Source: Cytospora piceicola (lineage: Eukaryota > Ascomycota > Sordariomycetes > Diaporthales > Cytosporaceae). From it: DNA of 64,000 bases. Shown piece after piece: positions 24,278-36,646 of this stretch; the stretch's first letter is position 1, and each line of letters opens with the position of its first letter. The translations under genes were made by a program, and so were the position numbers. Where the stretch lies: assembly GCA_023375675.1 (NCBI GenBank), contig JALQBC010000063.1, forward strand, positions 62,001-126,000, written 5' to 3'. Below the pieces are notes generated by a model. The model was not told where the DNA came from, made no database searches, and saw only the letters and a list, made by a program, of their open reading frames with translations.

Positions 24278-25346
24278 CGTGATGTTTATAGTGGCAGTGA
24301 TCGTGGTGGTGCTGTTCTACCTGTTGAGGCTGGCATTGTCAGTCTGTGTAACATGGGACGACGACAAGGACGAGGACCATACGATGCGATACGGCAAGAC
24401 TTCTGGAGTAAATTAGAACATACCTTCTTCGTCCTTCTTCACGTCACCCTCCAACATATGACATACTGCTGCCGCCCTTGACGAAGAGAGGTGTCTCTGC
24501 CCAAGATACGCGGCCTCTTGTTTTCTTTTTCCTGCCCTTTTCTCCCTTCTCCTTCCAAGGTTCGCCTGGCTTTCCTTCCTCCCCCTCTTCCCCCTTCCAC
24601 CTTCCTCAAGCCCTTGCAAGATTTGCGAAGGTTCGTGGAGTTTTCGATCGTTCTCAGTCAGGAGACAAGCTGTTGTGAGTCAATGACACTCGAGGGGCTC
24701 CAAGTCGGCCGCGATACTTAGTTCGATTCGGCTTGGTGATCAGAAGTTTCAGATGCAGAGATTTGCGTATCACTGATGCAATGGAAACTAACCGCCTCGG
24801 CTGTCAAGTTCAACGGTGTTTGCATAGAACTCACTGCGACTAGTCATGATATTGAAATATATCGATGGTCATCTCCAGGACCTGCCGGTAAACACTCACC
24901 TTCTGAGCCGTGCCGTGCCGTGCCGTGCCGTGCCACTTGTAGCGCGGTTGCTTCAAATAATCGGGAAGATGAAGCCATATTCGTGGTTATTATTATCTCT
25001 GGCTTATATACCTACTTAGGCATGTCTTCTGGCACGATGCACAAAGAATACAGTAGGTACGAAACAAAACCAATACAGAGTTGGCTTGAGTCGGGCGATA
25101 TCGTCGTACGTTTTTACATCTAGATCGACCTACTTAACTACTTATTTAGGTATCGTTATCTCCAATGCTACCTCCCCGTTACCTGCATATGCCCGCCACG
25201 TCCGAGCCTGCAACAAGCCAAGGCCTCCTTGGATGTATATGTAGATGCATGTGCTGATGAGTCTATGGGGCATTGTTTGAATATGAAGCTGCCATTTCTA
25301 TATAACCATGTATTACTATGACCTTGCTTTCCCGTCATTCCCGAGG
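24278..25346. other. Spacer between sulfite oxidase and PIG-S
   Basis: About 1.07 kb contains the sulfite oxidase promoter and the 3' end of the PIG-S gene. A GTGCC pentamer run lies at about 24907-24937. The short frames are not convincing as genes. Confidence 0.65.
24907..24937. repeat. GTGCC pentanucleotide microsatellite
   Basis: Five tandem GTGCC units lie in the spacer upstream of sulfite oxidase. Confidence 0.85.
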
Positions 25347-27161
25347 TCATTCCTCTTTCTTGGCCCGGCCCGTGTCGGCCTTCTCTCTTCTCCTCTTCTT
25401 CCACGCAGCAATCTCGTTCAGCAATCCCATCACTAGCGGCACGCCCACCGGCCCCAGGAGCGGCAGGTACACCGCAATCTTGTGCTCGTCGGGAAAGTAG
25501 AGCTGGCCGACCATGCTCTTTTCGAAGAAGGCCCTCTCGGCAGCTGCCTCGGCAATTTGGGCATGGATGAGCCCATCCGAAGTCCCTAGGGACTCGCACG
25601 CCAGTCGGAGATGCCGGATAGTCGTGGACACGCCATCGGCAACGGACTGCGGGATGGATATCGACGGCAGGGCAAGGGAGAGACGGGCTAGTGAGCCCAG
25701 AGTGCTCGATGCCCGGAGGAGCAGGTCTGCCGAGCGGATACGGGAGAGCGTGGAGAGGCGGAGCGGCAGGGAACCAGATGTAGGCGTTCCGAGGAGGGAG
25801 AGCAGGTGGGTGGTAAAGGTGAGAAGGGGTTGCTTGAGACTCTCGGCGGCAACATGTTTCTTATCACTGGGCATATTGAGGAGGTACACAGTGCCCCATT
25901 GGGGGATGAGCCACGAGTGTGCAGTCTCGGAGACGGCAGTCTCGCCTGCAGCGGCATCTTGGTGGGTAGGCGCCAGTCCAATGGTCTGGTCGCCGGCGAA
26001 GACGATGAAGTTCACAGTAGGGGCGCCGCCGATGGATGGTGACAGCGGCCACTCGGCAGCGTTGATAAAGGCGGATAGGTCGTCCTTGCTCAGTACCGGT
26101 GACTGCACGCCGGGAGCGGCGTAGAGCTGGACCTGGGTATCAATGGTAAAGTTGTGGATAGGCCCCAAGAGATCCAGGGCTGGCCTCATGTACTCGTCGA
26201 TGGCGGCCTCAATGTCCCAGCTGCTGGGGGCAGGCCCGTCGGTGAACAGCGAGAATGTGAGATGGTACGTCGGAGCATACCTGAGAGAGCGGGTAGTGCG
26301 CTTCGCTATGGTATCAGCAGCCTCGGCGGACAGACCCTGAGGCTTGTGCTCAGGCGCTGCCGAGGACGTGGACAGCAGGTATGATATGACTGCCTGTTCC
26401 TCGGCAAATGTGGAGCGCAACTCGCTCGCGACGTATGCAGCCAGGGACGAGGAGGACGAGGTCGGAGATGGGATCGAGTTCGGCGGGTATGTGACATCGA
26501 GGATGGATTCGTAAGGATGTAGTGACGCTGTGGTCGACTCTCCTGGCTGAAGGCGTATGACGAGGGCAACGTGTTCGGGGCTGGCCGAGCCATTAACGGT
26601 GCTGGCCCGTGGATCTAGTTGTAGCCGCAGGTGATGGCCGGGGAAGTCGTTGAGGTCGTCGAGAGCATGTTGCGTCAGGCGCAACAGGTTTTGGGCTTCT
26701 TGTTCTTGGAGCTGGTTCGCCTGGATGGAGATGCGCAGAGGAAAGACTGGCCTGCAGGCCTACACACACACAAAGACAGCAAAATAGAATGTCAGTTCAT
26801 AAGCCCTGGCTCGCGGAAGGAAGAAGTCTCGAAGGAGGCGACGTACCTTACCGTCGGCCCAGTCCATCATGTCGTCCAAGGGCAAGCTGGCCCGGGGGAT
26901 GGTAGTTGTGCGCCACCATATTGGCAGACCCAGACAGAGGACAATGAGCCAGAATGTTGATATTATGAGGGAGCGTCTCCGGATGTCTGACGGCTTCTCG
27001 GGCGGGGGTTGCTTGCGGCCGGAGGTTGTTGGAGCGGGAGGAGGAGCTGCAACGGCCTCAACGGTCGAGGACACGACATCAGCGGTGTCAGTGGTGGTAT
27101 CGGTGGTAGCATCGACGGTTTCAGTTGTCACGTCGACATCATGGGCAGCTGTAGCAGACAT
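25347..27161 (-). CDS. GPI17: GPI transamidase component PIG-S (Gpi17)
   Basis: This subunit of the endoplasmic-reticulum GPI transamidase helps attach the preformed GPI anchor to proteins. Exons 27161-26847 and 26759-25347 (87 bp intron, GTACGT...TGTAG) give 575 residues. The N-terminal 60 residues are a Thr/Asp/Pro-rich cytosolic tail. A membrane segment at about 64-83 is followed by the family motif LPIWWRTTTIPRASLP at the lumenal boundary. The long lumenal domain fills about 90-530. A second membrane segment near 535-555 (LLGPVGVPLVMGLLNEIAAW) leads to a short Lys/Arg/Glu-rich cytosolic end. The two-helix topology, length and motif agree with fungal Gpi17 proteins. Confidence 0.92.
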
Positions 27162-27314
27162 GGCAGCGCAGGTCGCTACATGGCATCGCGACTTGGGCGT
27201 GTATAAAGGAACGATAGTTTACGGAGAGAAGCTTTTAAGGTTGTCAAGATTGTTGAAAGCTATCACTCAATTCAGCCTTACAGGAGGAAGAGGCCCCTGA
27301 AACCCCTGTAAGTA

Positions 27315-28701
27315 CAGTGGGTGGACAAAAATACCGATCCCGACGCGATTTTTCGCGCTAATCTCGTACCGACTTTTCAACTCTTACCTTTTAAAGTTCA
27401 ACCACGATAACACTACAACACCTACAAGGCCTTAAATAGCACTATTCTCTTTATATAAAGACTAAGATTATTACAGAATATTATTTAAGGCAAACTCGAC
27501 GATATCTTTTTACTAAATATAACGTACTCGAGGGTACGATGTTTAGAATAGTCTTTCGGTATAACACTTAAATCGGAGCTAAATCTTCTTCCGGCTATAA
27601 CGCACTTAAAAAGATTACTAATAATTAAATTAAATAAGTCTACGATATCGTTAAAAAGTAACCTTTTATTTCCCTTTAAAACCTAATTAAAAAAGCACGT
27701 TTAAGGTATTATATAAAGACTTTAATTAAACGCTTTAAAGACGATAGTATTAATTACGTTAAAGCACTTCGACGGCCTTTTATTATAAAAATAGTAGCTA
27801 AAAAACGCTTTATATATATTTATCTTTATATTTAAAAGCCTCTTTCCTTTTAAAAACGTATTATTTAATTAGATAAATTAACTATTGCTTAAAAAAATAA
27901 TAATTATACGAAGTATATATAATACCGCCGAGTAAGTTAACTTACCCTTTTTACGCTAAGTCGATTTCTAATAACTACGATTTTTCTATAAAGTAAACGA
28001 CTATTACCTTAAAACGTATAACTAAAAGCGAAGCTATTACGATATTCTTAAATATTTTAAAGCGTTTTTTTATTTAATAAACAGACTTTTCTTATACCTT
28101 TAATAAGAAATCCGAACTTTACTTATAACGGTATAAATTTAATATAAATACTTAAGCTTTATAAAGAAACTTTAAAAACTATTTATAAGCTTAAGTTTAT
28201 TTTTTAATAAAATAATACTTCTATTTATATAATACAGATTATAATAATATAGCTAAAGTAATTTTATAATAAAAATAGTATAGAATTACTTAATTACCTT
28301 TTTTATAGTTTTAACCTTAATTTAATCGAAAACGTATAAAAGTTACTTAAAAAAGAGATTAATAAAAGGTACTTCGAGCTTACTATCTTTAATATAAACT
28401 AAAACTTATATATAAAATTAGTATAGGTAGCGATTAAAGTATAAAAAAAGATTAAATAAAGTATATTTCGAAAGCTAGCTTTAAATATACTATAACAACT
28501 TAAGGCTATTATTAAGGCCGGAGGCTATTATATAAAATACTAAATAGTTATAATTTAAATACAATTAATTTATATAATTAAAAATCTAATTTGTTAGTAA
28601 ATTGTATATAATTTAGAAGATCTGTTATATTTAAAAGTAGTTAAGTTAATACTATAATTTAATATAGTTTAGCTAGGATCGGTATTTTTGTCCACCGACT
28701 G
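27315..28701 (+). mobile_element. RIP-mutated Tc1/mariner element, copy 1
   Basis: The element is 1387 bp, is flanked by TA on both sides (27313-27314, 28702-28703) and has 26 bp terminal inverted repeats starting CAGT(G/C)GGTGGAC. The two ends differ at one position. CAGT ends and a TA target duplication are hallmarks of Tc1/mariner. The interior is extremely AT-rich. On the plus strand around 28313-28360 the conserved transposase C-terminal block can still be read as NLNLIENV, a stop, then KLLKKEIN; the family norm is DLNPIENVWK. The Trp codon has become TAA at 28337-28339. No frame is open, so the copy is dead. A second copy lies inverted at 32994-34379. Confidence 0.92.
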
Positions 28702-30104
28702 TACAAGCCCAGACTAGCTACCTAGGTGCCTAGGCCTGGGTACCTATGTAGTTAGGTAGCGTACGCTAGAGCATTGGTCTGCCGAGCAAAGTGGGGCGTA
28801 ATATCTACCTAGGTACCTACTTAGGTAGGTACCCATTACCCTCTGCACCACAGTACGATCCGCGGCAATAGATAAGAACAGATATGTAATTATCAATCAT
28901 CGATAAGCGAAGGTTGAACTTGGGTACATATCTGTCTATATACTTGCATACAGGTACTTAGGTAGGTATGTAGTCTACTCAAGTATGTATAAAAGTATCT
29001 ATCTCTGCTATTGTGACATGTAGTCCAGTCTACCTAAAAACCTAGGTATGTATATGATATATACCTAAGTAAGTATACAGGCTTGCTTATACCGGAGTAT
29101 AAACATTTCTGTCTAGTATATACAGACATGCCTACCTACCTAGAGTGGGTAGTATCTCCGGAACCTGGGAACCTACGGACAGGTTAAAACACCAATGGTG
29201 TGCCCCCTCACCCGGTGCAATTGGCCAACTACTGATCTTCCTCTCCCCCCCTTTTCCCTTCTTTTTGGAAACCGATTCATCAAATTGCTTTGATGAATTG
29301 GACGGATGGAAAGAAAGATGGGAATACTCTTGAATGCCCGAGCCGAGGCGTATACGATGGATGGGTGGATAAATTACCACAGTAACCTCACTGGCGACAT
29401 ATCGTGTCATGCCATGTCATGCCATGTCAGTCCCGATGGATGATATCAACGACAGCCATCACCAGCAAGCACACCACAACAACAATATTGTACCCCCCTT
29501 TACATTCCCCTGATTACGTAGTGATCCTCTCACTTCTTCCTTCTTCCTCAGACTGACCGAACGACCGACTGACTCACCATTCTACCAACCAACCAACCAA
29601 CCGACAAAGAATTGAGTTCTCCAGTCTTCTTTCTCGGACCACACGAGTGCGACCACCACCACGAACATTGATATGATACCATTGACCACGACCATTCATT
29701 GATCGTGAACCGGACTGCACACCTGCGACATTCTGCACCTCGCCGGACTCTACCATCTCATCGCTTCGCTCGGCGACCTTCTCGCGGTCCCGTTCCACAG
29801 CTCAACGCCCACGCCGCCCGGTTACACCTACTTACGCATGTCTTGATAAATTGCCGTGCCTGTGTCTCGCCCTATAGTTGATACTTGCCGTGCTTCCTCC
29901 CGCCTGTCGCTTGTCGGCCCTCGCCTCTTGCCTCTTGCCTCTTATTTGTCGTCCCGCATTTTGTGCTGCATCTGTGTTCCGGGGCCAGTCACTCCTCACT
30001 GTCGACGGTGGAACTGTCCCGGAAGTATAAGTCAATAATGCCTGGTATGTCTGTTGAAAAGCGCCTCGCAGTACCCATATTCTCAACAATGCGTCACGAG
30101 GGCC
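28702..30104. other. Spacer upstream of FAT1 with CCTAGGTA repeats
   Basis: This stretch lies between the first Tc1/mariner copy and the FAT1 start. It holds a CCTAGGTA/TACC repeat cluster at about 28717-28835 and further copies to 29140. A pyrimidine-rich part, probably promoter and leader, lies between about 29500 and 30100. No gene is supported. Confidence 0.65.
28717..28835. repeat. CCTAGGTA palindromic repeat cluster
   Basis: TACCTAGG, CCTAGGTACC and TTAGGTAGGTACC units lie immediately beside the right end of the first Tc1/mariner copy. Confidence 0.75.
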
Positions 30105-32138
30105 ATGGCTGCTAACGCTCTTCTCTTCTTGTTGTCGCAACCAGTCCCTCTCGCCGTCGTCGCCCCGGCTGCCGTCGCCGCAGCGGCATACATCAATGCC
30201 AAGGCTCAGTTATGGTACGACTTGAGCCTGCTCGCCTGTGTAGTACCCATGGCGGTGGGCATGTTCTGGCGGGAGCGGCGTGGGGACCTCAGCCTCTTTT
30301 ACGACCTTGAGTACTGGGCAAGTAAGTCGAAAACAGCAGACGCGCCGTTCTTGCGCTTTGGGAACAAGAGCTGGACCTATAGGCAAGGGCTCCACGAGGT
30401 CCTCCGCTACGGAACCTGGCTGCGGTCCAGGTTCGACCTCAAGAAGGGGGAAATCGTCGCCATGGATTTCACGAACTCCGAGGTCTTCGTTTTCGTGTGG
30501 CTGGGCCTCTGGAGTATTGGGGCCAAGCCGGCGTTCATCAACTACAACTTGACGGGCCACGCACTGGTGCACTGTGTGAGGGCAGCCACCACCAAGATCA
30601 TGTTGATCGACCGTGCGGTGGCGCATCACGTGGACGACTCGGTGCGCAAGGAGCTGTCGGGCGTACGGCTTGAGGTATTCACACCGGAGTATGAAGAGGA
30701 GGTCCGGATGACGAAGCCTGTGAGGCTGCCGGATGAGGCCAGGAAGGAAGAGGGTCTACATAATATGGCGATCCTGATCTACACGTCCGGCACAACGGGG
30801 CTGCCCAAGGCTGCCGTTGTCAGCTGGGGCAAGGTCCATGCCGCAGGCGGTTTCTCGGCGAGGTTGATCAAGACGAGGCCCGGGGATGTTTTCTACACTG
30901 TGAGTCCACCCTGCTCGCCTGTTGTGTTCTTATTCTCCATTGGCACCAGCCGTATTTCTCTTGCTGATATTGAGGTCTAGTGCATGCCTCTCTACCACTC
31001 TTCCGGCTCCATACTCTGCTTTTCCAACGCTCTTTTGATGGGCGCTACCGTGGCGCTGGGGGCCAAGTTCTCCACACGCACCTTCTGGCAGGAAGTTCGC
31101 CAGCACGACGCTACCATGATCCAATATGTGGGCGAAACACTTCGGTACCTACTCGCAGCACCGAGCGAGGTTGACCCCGAGACAGGGCGGGCTCTGGACA
31201 AGCAACACCGAGTACGTGTGGCGCTGGGGAACGGGCTACGTCCAGACGTTTGGAACCGCTTCAAGGAGCGGTTTGGCGTGGACTACGTTGCCGAATTCTA
31301 CGGGGCCACCGAGGGCAGTTTTGCGACATGGAACCTGAGTCGAAACGACTTTGGGATGGGCGCCGTGGGAAGGAACGGTTGGCTGTATTTCATGATCGTG
31401 GGGTCCGGTACGGCCATAGTCGAGGTGGATTTCTCGACGGACCTGCCCTGCCGCGACCCCAAGACGGGCCTGTGCAGGGCTGCTAAACCGGGCGACCCGG
31501 GCGAGTTCTTGTTTCGCCTGCCGGAGAAGGACCTGGAGCGAAGGTTCCAGGGGTATTACGGCGACCAGGCGGCGACACACGGGAAGATCTTGCGGGATGT
31601 TATCAAGAAGGGAGACTCGTGGTTCCGCACGGGCGACGTCATGCGGTGGGATACCGAGGGAAGACTGTACTTTCATGACAGGATTGGTGACACGTTCCGA
31701 TGGAAGAGCGAGAACGTGTCGACAGCAGAAGTGTCGCAGGTACTCGGGCTGCACCCGGCGGTCGACGAGGCGAATGTCTACGGCGTGCAGCTCCCGCATC
31801 ACGACGGAAGGGCGGGCTGTGTGGCGCTGATCCTCAACAACAGCAACATCAACGGCCTCGAGCCGGTTGGGACCAGTGCCGAGTTGCTGAACAGCCTGGC
31901 GGCGCATGTCCACGAAGGTCTCCCGAAATACGCAGCACCCGTCTTCCTGAGGATCACGAGACCAGGCAGGATGCAGACGACTGGGACGAACAAGCAGCAG
32001 AAGCATGATCTGCGGACAGAGGGGGTGGACCCTGACAAGACGGGCGGCGACGAGGTATTTTGGTTACAGCAGGGGAGATACGTGCCGTTCACAAAGACGG
32101 ACTGGGATGGGTTATATGGTGGCAGGGTGAAACTGTGA
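30105..32138 (+). CDS. FAT1: Fatty acid transporter / very long-chain acyl-CoA synthetase (FAT1/FATP)
   Basis: FATP proteins couple fatty acid uptake to CoA activation at the plasma membrane, ER or peroxisome. Exons 30105-30899 and 30981-32138 (81 bp intron, GTGAGT...TCTAG, phase 0) give 650 residues. I chose the ATG at 30105 (context GGCCATGG) because it starts the hydrophobic N-terminal segment typical of the family (about residues 5-55). The AMP-binding P-loop motif IYTSGTTGLPKA lies at 225-236. FYGATEG and the FATP signature GDSWFRTGDVMRWDTEG followed by FHDRIGDTFRWKSENVST lie in exon 2. The C-terminus is VKL, close to but not a canonical peroxisomal PTS1. The gene lies between two inverted RIP-mutated transposons yet keeps an intact frame and normal GC content. 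Confidence 0.94.
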
Positions 32139-32993
32139 ATCTATTAACCCAGAAACAGACCGGCTTGTTGATCAAACAGTGCACCAGAGATTTGGAAGCA
32201 ATGGACCATATGGAGTTTCTTTCTGTTCACTGGTGGTTGGCCTTGGGGCTTGAGAAGGGCCTGGTTACTTCAGTTAAGTACTTAAGTGTAGATCCGTATG
32301 GTGTTGTTGACTTTTGTTAGTTGACTATTTTCTTCTGATATGATGTGTGGAGGTTATTCGGAGGTAAGTATTTTACTTCATATACATGCATACACGTACG
32401 AAAGTAGACCACATGGCTTCTTACCTAGGTAGCTACACTGACAGATAGACAGATGGCGAAGGAAATAGATAAGTAGAACAGACATCAAATCGCGATGGTA
32501 GATACATATGTATGATGCTCCGGATGCGGAGGATTCATCATGCTGCAGGATTTAGAGCAAGAGGCAAAACTGACGAATCATTGAGCTCACCGATGGCGCC
32601 ATTCCCATGACGGCTCCTCCACTTGTGTCTCTCAGATTCCCCACGCTGACGGGATCGACAAGGAAAATGGAGGGGCATATTGGATGGAGCTTGGGAACCA
32701 GCTGTTTGGCCTCCTGATAGACCAGTCAACGCCAGCCCAAGCATTTTGAATTTCACCATCAGCACGAGACTTTGCGTCTTCGGCGCTATTATAGGTACAT
32801 TAGATCAAAATTAACTCAATGAACGGGGCGCATCAATGATGCGGTAGGATAGCAGACTATCGAATCTGTTGGTGTGCACAGTGTGTTGCATAATGCTCCC
32901 GGGGGAGAGAGAGAGAGAGAGTTAACCTAGGGAGTTAGTCGTATACATGTACTTCACTTAGTATATACAACGAGAGGGGTCAACTGGTAGGTA
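32139..32993. other. FAT1 3' flank, no gene seen
   Basis: About 850 bp of ordinary intergenic sequence with a short GA run at about 32904-32921. No coding region is supported before the second Tc1/mariner copy. Confidence 0.65.
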
Positions 32994-34379
32994 CAGTCGA
33001 TAGACAAAAATAACGATTCTACTTAAACCACACCAAATCACAGTATTAACTTAACTACTTTTAAATATAACAGATCTTCTAAATTATATACAATTTACTA
33101 ACAAATTAGATTTTTAGTTATATAAATTAATCGTATTTAAATTATAACTATTTAGTATTTTATATAATAGCCCCCGGCCTTAATAATAGCCTTAAGTCGT
33201 TATAGTATATTTAAAGCTAGCTTTCGAAATATACTTTATTTAATCTTTTTTTATACTTTAATCGCTACCTATACTAATTTTATATATAAGTTTTAGTTTA
33301 TATTAAAGATAGTAAGCTCGAAGTACCTTTTATTAATCTCTTTTTTAAGTAACTTTTATACGTTTTCGATTAGATTAAGGTTAAAACTATAAAAAAGGTA
33401 ATTAAGTAATTCTATACTATTTTTATTATAAAATTACTTTAGCTATATTATTATAATCCGTACTATATAAACAGAAGTATTATTTTATTAAAAAATAAAC
33501 TTAAGCTTATAAATAGTTTTTAAAGTTTCTTTATAAAGCTCGAGTATTTATATTAAATTTATACCGTTATAAGTAAAGTTCGGATTTCTTATTAAAGGTA
33601 TAAGAAAAGTCTGTTTATTAAATAAAAAAGCGCTTTAAAATATTTAAAAATATTATAATAGCTTCGCTTTTAGTTATACGTTTTAAAGTAATAGTCGTTT
33701 ACCTTATATAAAAATCGTAGCTATTAGAAATCGGCTTAACGCGAAAAGGTAAATTAACTTATATAGCGATATTATATATACTTTATATAGTTACTGTCTC
33801 TTTAAGCGATAGTTAATTTATTTAACTAAATAATACGTTTTTAAAAGGAAAAAGGCTTTCGGATATAAAAGCAAATATACGTAAGGCGCTTTATAGCTAC
33901 TATTTCTATAATAAAAAGCCGTCGAAGTACTTTAATATAATTAATACTATTAACTTTAAAACGTTTAATTAAAGTCTTCTTATAGTACGTTAAACAGGCT
34001 TTTCTAATTAAGTTTTAAAGGTAAATAAAAGATTATCTTTCGATAATATCGAAAACCTGTTTAAGTTAATCGTTAGTAATTTTTTTAAGTACGTTATAGC
34101 CGAGAGAAGATTACGCCTTAATCTAGATATTATAATAAGTAACGATTCTAAATAAAAAGCTTATAAGAACGTTGTATTTCGTAAAAAGGACTTGCTTAGT
34201 CTAGCTTAAATAATATTCTATAATAATTTTAGTCTTTATATAAGGTGAATAGTGTTATTTAAAGCGACGAGGTTATAGCGATACTATCGTAATTATAGTT
34301 ATAAAAGGGAAAGTTAAAAAGAGGGTGCGAGATTAGCGCGAAAAATCGCGTTAGAATCGTTATTTTTATCGACCTACTA
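32994..34379 (-). mobile_element. RIP-mutated Tc1/mariner element, copy 2 (inverted)
   Basis: The 1386 bp element is flanked by TA (32992-32993 and 34380-34381). It is the reverse-orientation copy of the element at 27315-28701. Its ends begin CAGTCGATAGAC, which is the copy 1 end with G-to-A changes at GG and GTGG positions. The transposase relic is on the minus strand, with the same Trp-to-TAA stop in the IENV-stop-KLL block (minus-strand codon at 33358-33356). Alignment of its left end with copy 1 shows C-to-T differences at CpA sites in copy 1 (33025-33050 against 28646-28671). Both copies are non-functional. Confidence 0.92.
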
Positions 34380-35085
34380 TATGATACATGGACATCGATG
34401 GCTTAGATTCCTGCTCAAGTAGCTACCTAGGTAGCTACCTAGGCAGGTATGTATCTATCTATCTATGTACTTTACTAATCCGCCATTTAACCCCTCTCTC
34501 CAAGGACTCCCTTTCCGGATCATATGGACGATCGCCAGTGAGAATATGCCCACTTCTGTCTGGTCCACTCGTGCCACTCAAAACAGATAGGAACAAGACG
34601 ACGTTTATTCTCCCCTTTCAAGGTTGCATGTGGTCCCGACTGAACGGAACGCACGCTGAATACCTAGCCCACGCCATGTGCTACACACGCACGCGCGCCA
34701 TAATCGGTCATATCACAGCAGTGCATCAGTGCATCAGTGCATCAGCGCATCAGTGCAAGCAAGGGAAGCCCCGCCTCCACCGTCACGGCAGCTCGTGGTG
34801 GGCTCGTGGAAAAGTACTTACTTTACTGTAGAATGGTAGTGGTCTTGGAAGGTGTAGTGTGGTAAATACCTAGGTAGGCTCTAGTATATGAAGACACGGT
34901 CCCCATGTGCCCCTCCTCCTCTCCTCCACCTCCTCCTTCCCTTCCCTTTCCTTCCCATCCCATCTCTCTCCAGTCTGAACCAAACATCACTTCGACTTGT
35001 TTGTTGTATTTCCCCAACATTCGTCCATCTATATCCTCTTATTATTTAATACTCTAGATACATATCCCAATTCCCTACTCACACA
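34380..35085. other. Promoter side of the peroxiredoxin gene
   Basis: The left part carries CCTAGGTA repeats (about 34425-34450) and a GCATCAGT run (34719-34755). The right part has a C/T-rich tract (34912-34970) that is probably promoter and leader of the gene starting at 35086. No gene is seen. Confidence 0.65.
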
Positions 35086-36066
35086 ATGGCCGAACAGCGT
35101 GCTGCTCCGTAAGTCGGCGTCATCCCAATATCCCTCTATTGCTTACCGCCATATACTCTTTTCCTACCTGCCTCCCAGCCAGTGCATGGTTACGGAGGGG
35201 GGCAACGGGCAGCTCCTCAGCCAACTAGAAGCCACCTAACCTGCCTGACCTGACCGTCTGACTGACATATCGTGTCCTCTCACAGCCTCCGCCTGGGCAC
35301 CGTCGCCCCCAACTTCAAGGCCGACACCACCAAGGGCCCCATCGACCTGCACGAGTACATTGGCGATGGCTGGCTTGTCTTCTTCTCCCACCCCGAGGAC
35401 TTCACCCCCGTGTGTACCACCGAGCTGGGCGAGATGGCCCGCCTCGAGCCCGAGTTCAACAAGCGCGGCGTCAAGCTGCTGGGCCTGAGCGCCAACACCG
35501 TCGACAGCCACGAGGGTTGGGCCAGCGATATCAAGGAGATCAGCGGCAACACCCTGAATTTCCCCATCGTTGCCGACAAGGAGAGGAAGGTTGCCTACCT
35601 CTATGACATGTAAGCCACTTTCCCTCGCCTTCCCCCTCTTCCCTCCTCCTTCTCCTTTTTGTGGGATCGTTTCGCATAGCGGTACTCCTGTTTACTGACG
35701 CATGCCACGGTGGCGTTTTCCAGGCTCGACTACCAAGACACCACCAACGTCGACGAGAAGGGCGTCGCGTTCACCATCCGCTCTGTCTTCGTCGTCGACC
35801 CCAAGAAGACCATCCGCACCATCCTGTCCTATCCGGCCTCCACTGGTCGCAACAGCGCCGAGATCCTGCGTATCGTCGACTCCCTGCAGACCGGCGACAA
35901 GAACAGGATCACAACCCCCGTCAACTGGGTTCCCGGTGACGATGTGATCGTCCACCCCTCCGTCAAGAACGAGCAGGCCAAGGAACTGTTCCCCGACTTC
36001 CGCATCGTCAAGCCATACCTGCGATTCACCCCCCTGGCGAAGGAGAAGGCTACCGCTGGGAAATAA
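35086..36066 (+). CDS. 1-Cys peroxiredoxin (Prx6 type)
   Basis: The enzyme reduces hydrogen peroxide and organic hydroperoxides through one peroxidatic cysteine; fungal relatives are cytosolic or mitochondrial. Exons 35086-35108, 35286-35609 and 35724-36066 give 229 residues, with introns of 177 and 114 bp. The first exon encodes only seven complete codons (MAEQRAA) and was placed because the frame and GTAAGT/TCACAG sites fit. The thioredoxin-fold part has the active site DFTPVCTTE with Cys51, and the downstream Arg sits in the conserved SVFVVDPKKTIR context. The C-terminal extension (VNWVPGDDVIVHPSV and following) is that of the Prx6 group. No resolving cysteine is evident. Length is typical. 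Confidence 0.94.
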
Positions 36067-36473
36067 GCAGTTCGAGGCAGACAACTCTTAGTCGAATCGT
36101 GTCAGGAACGTGGGCTGCTTCGATGTAGATCGCAGTCAAAAAAGCTTCTGGGAACTGTCTCGTTGACGCTTTGGAGCCACACCTCTCACACCCGGGGACT
36201 TGCAAGAGTAGTATTTAATCAGAAGCAAAATGAAAAGACATTGTGCGTACCACTTGGGACATCACAGGCGCATTGTGAGGACCACTTGAGTCTCGCCCAC
36301 GTTATACTAGCCTCGAGGCTTGAAAGTGGACATGCCATCGATGACCTTCCCCCCCTTTTCACCCCTCCTTCCCCCGGATGGAGACGCCCATAAGGGCACG
36401 TGGGTGACAAAACGGGCATATACGGCACCACGTCAGCCGTGTCCAGGCCTACAAATGTCTGTCAAAGAGGAAC
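36067..36473. other. Peroxiredoxin 3' flank
   Basis: Just over 400 bp of unique sequence lie up to the target site of the Mutator-like element. No gene is seen. Confidence 0.65.
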
Positions 36474-36481
36474 AGGAATAG

Positions 36482-36585
36482 CGGTCTGTCTAAAAAAATA
36501 GGCTGCTATCGCTAGATATATAGGTCTCTAACCGCTTCGGGTAAGCGGCCACCCGGTAGCCAACTGCTAGCCAGCCGACAGGCTA
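36482..36585. repeat. Left terminal inverted repeat of the MULE
   Basis: It begins CGGTCTGTCTAAAAAAATAG and pairs with 41820-41922. The first 43 bases match exactly; the inner part (ACCCGGTAGCCAACT against ACCCGGCAGCCAACT) is diverged but alignable. Confidence 0.9.
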
Positions 36586-36646
36586 GCTATTGTGCGGCAC
36601 TAGCCGGCTAAGCTAGCCGCTATATAAATCTGGGTGTTAACTACTT

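Noticed and set aside
29343..29348. CCGAGG, a FarA/FarB-type fatty acid response core upstream of FAT1
   Set aside because: A single 6-mer 760 bp upstream is expected by chance, and no second copy lies near the start.
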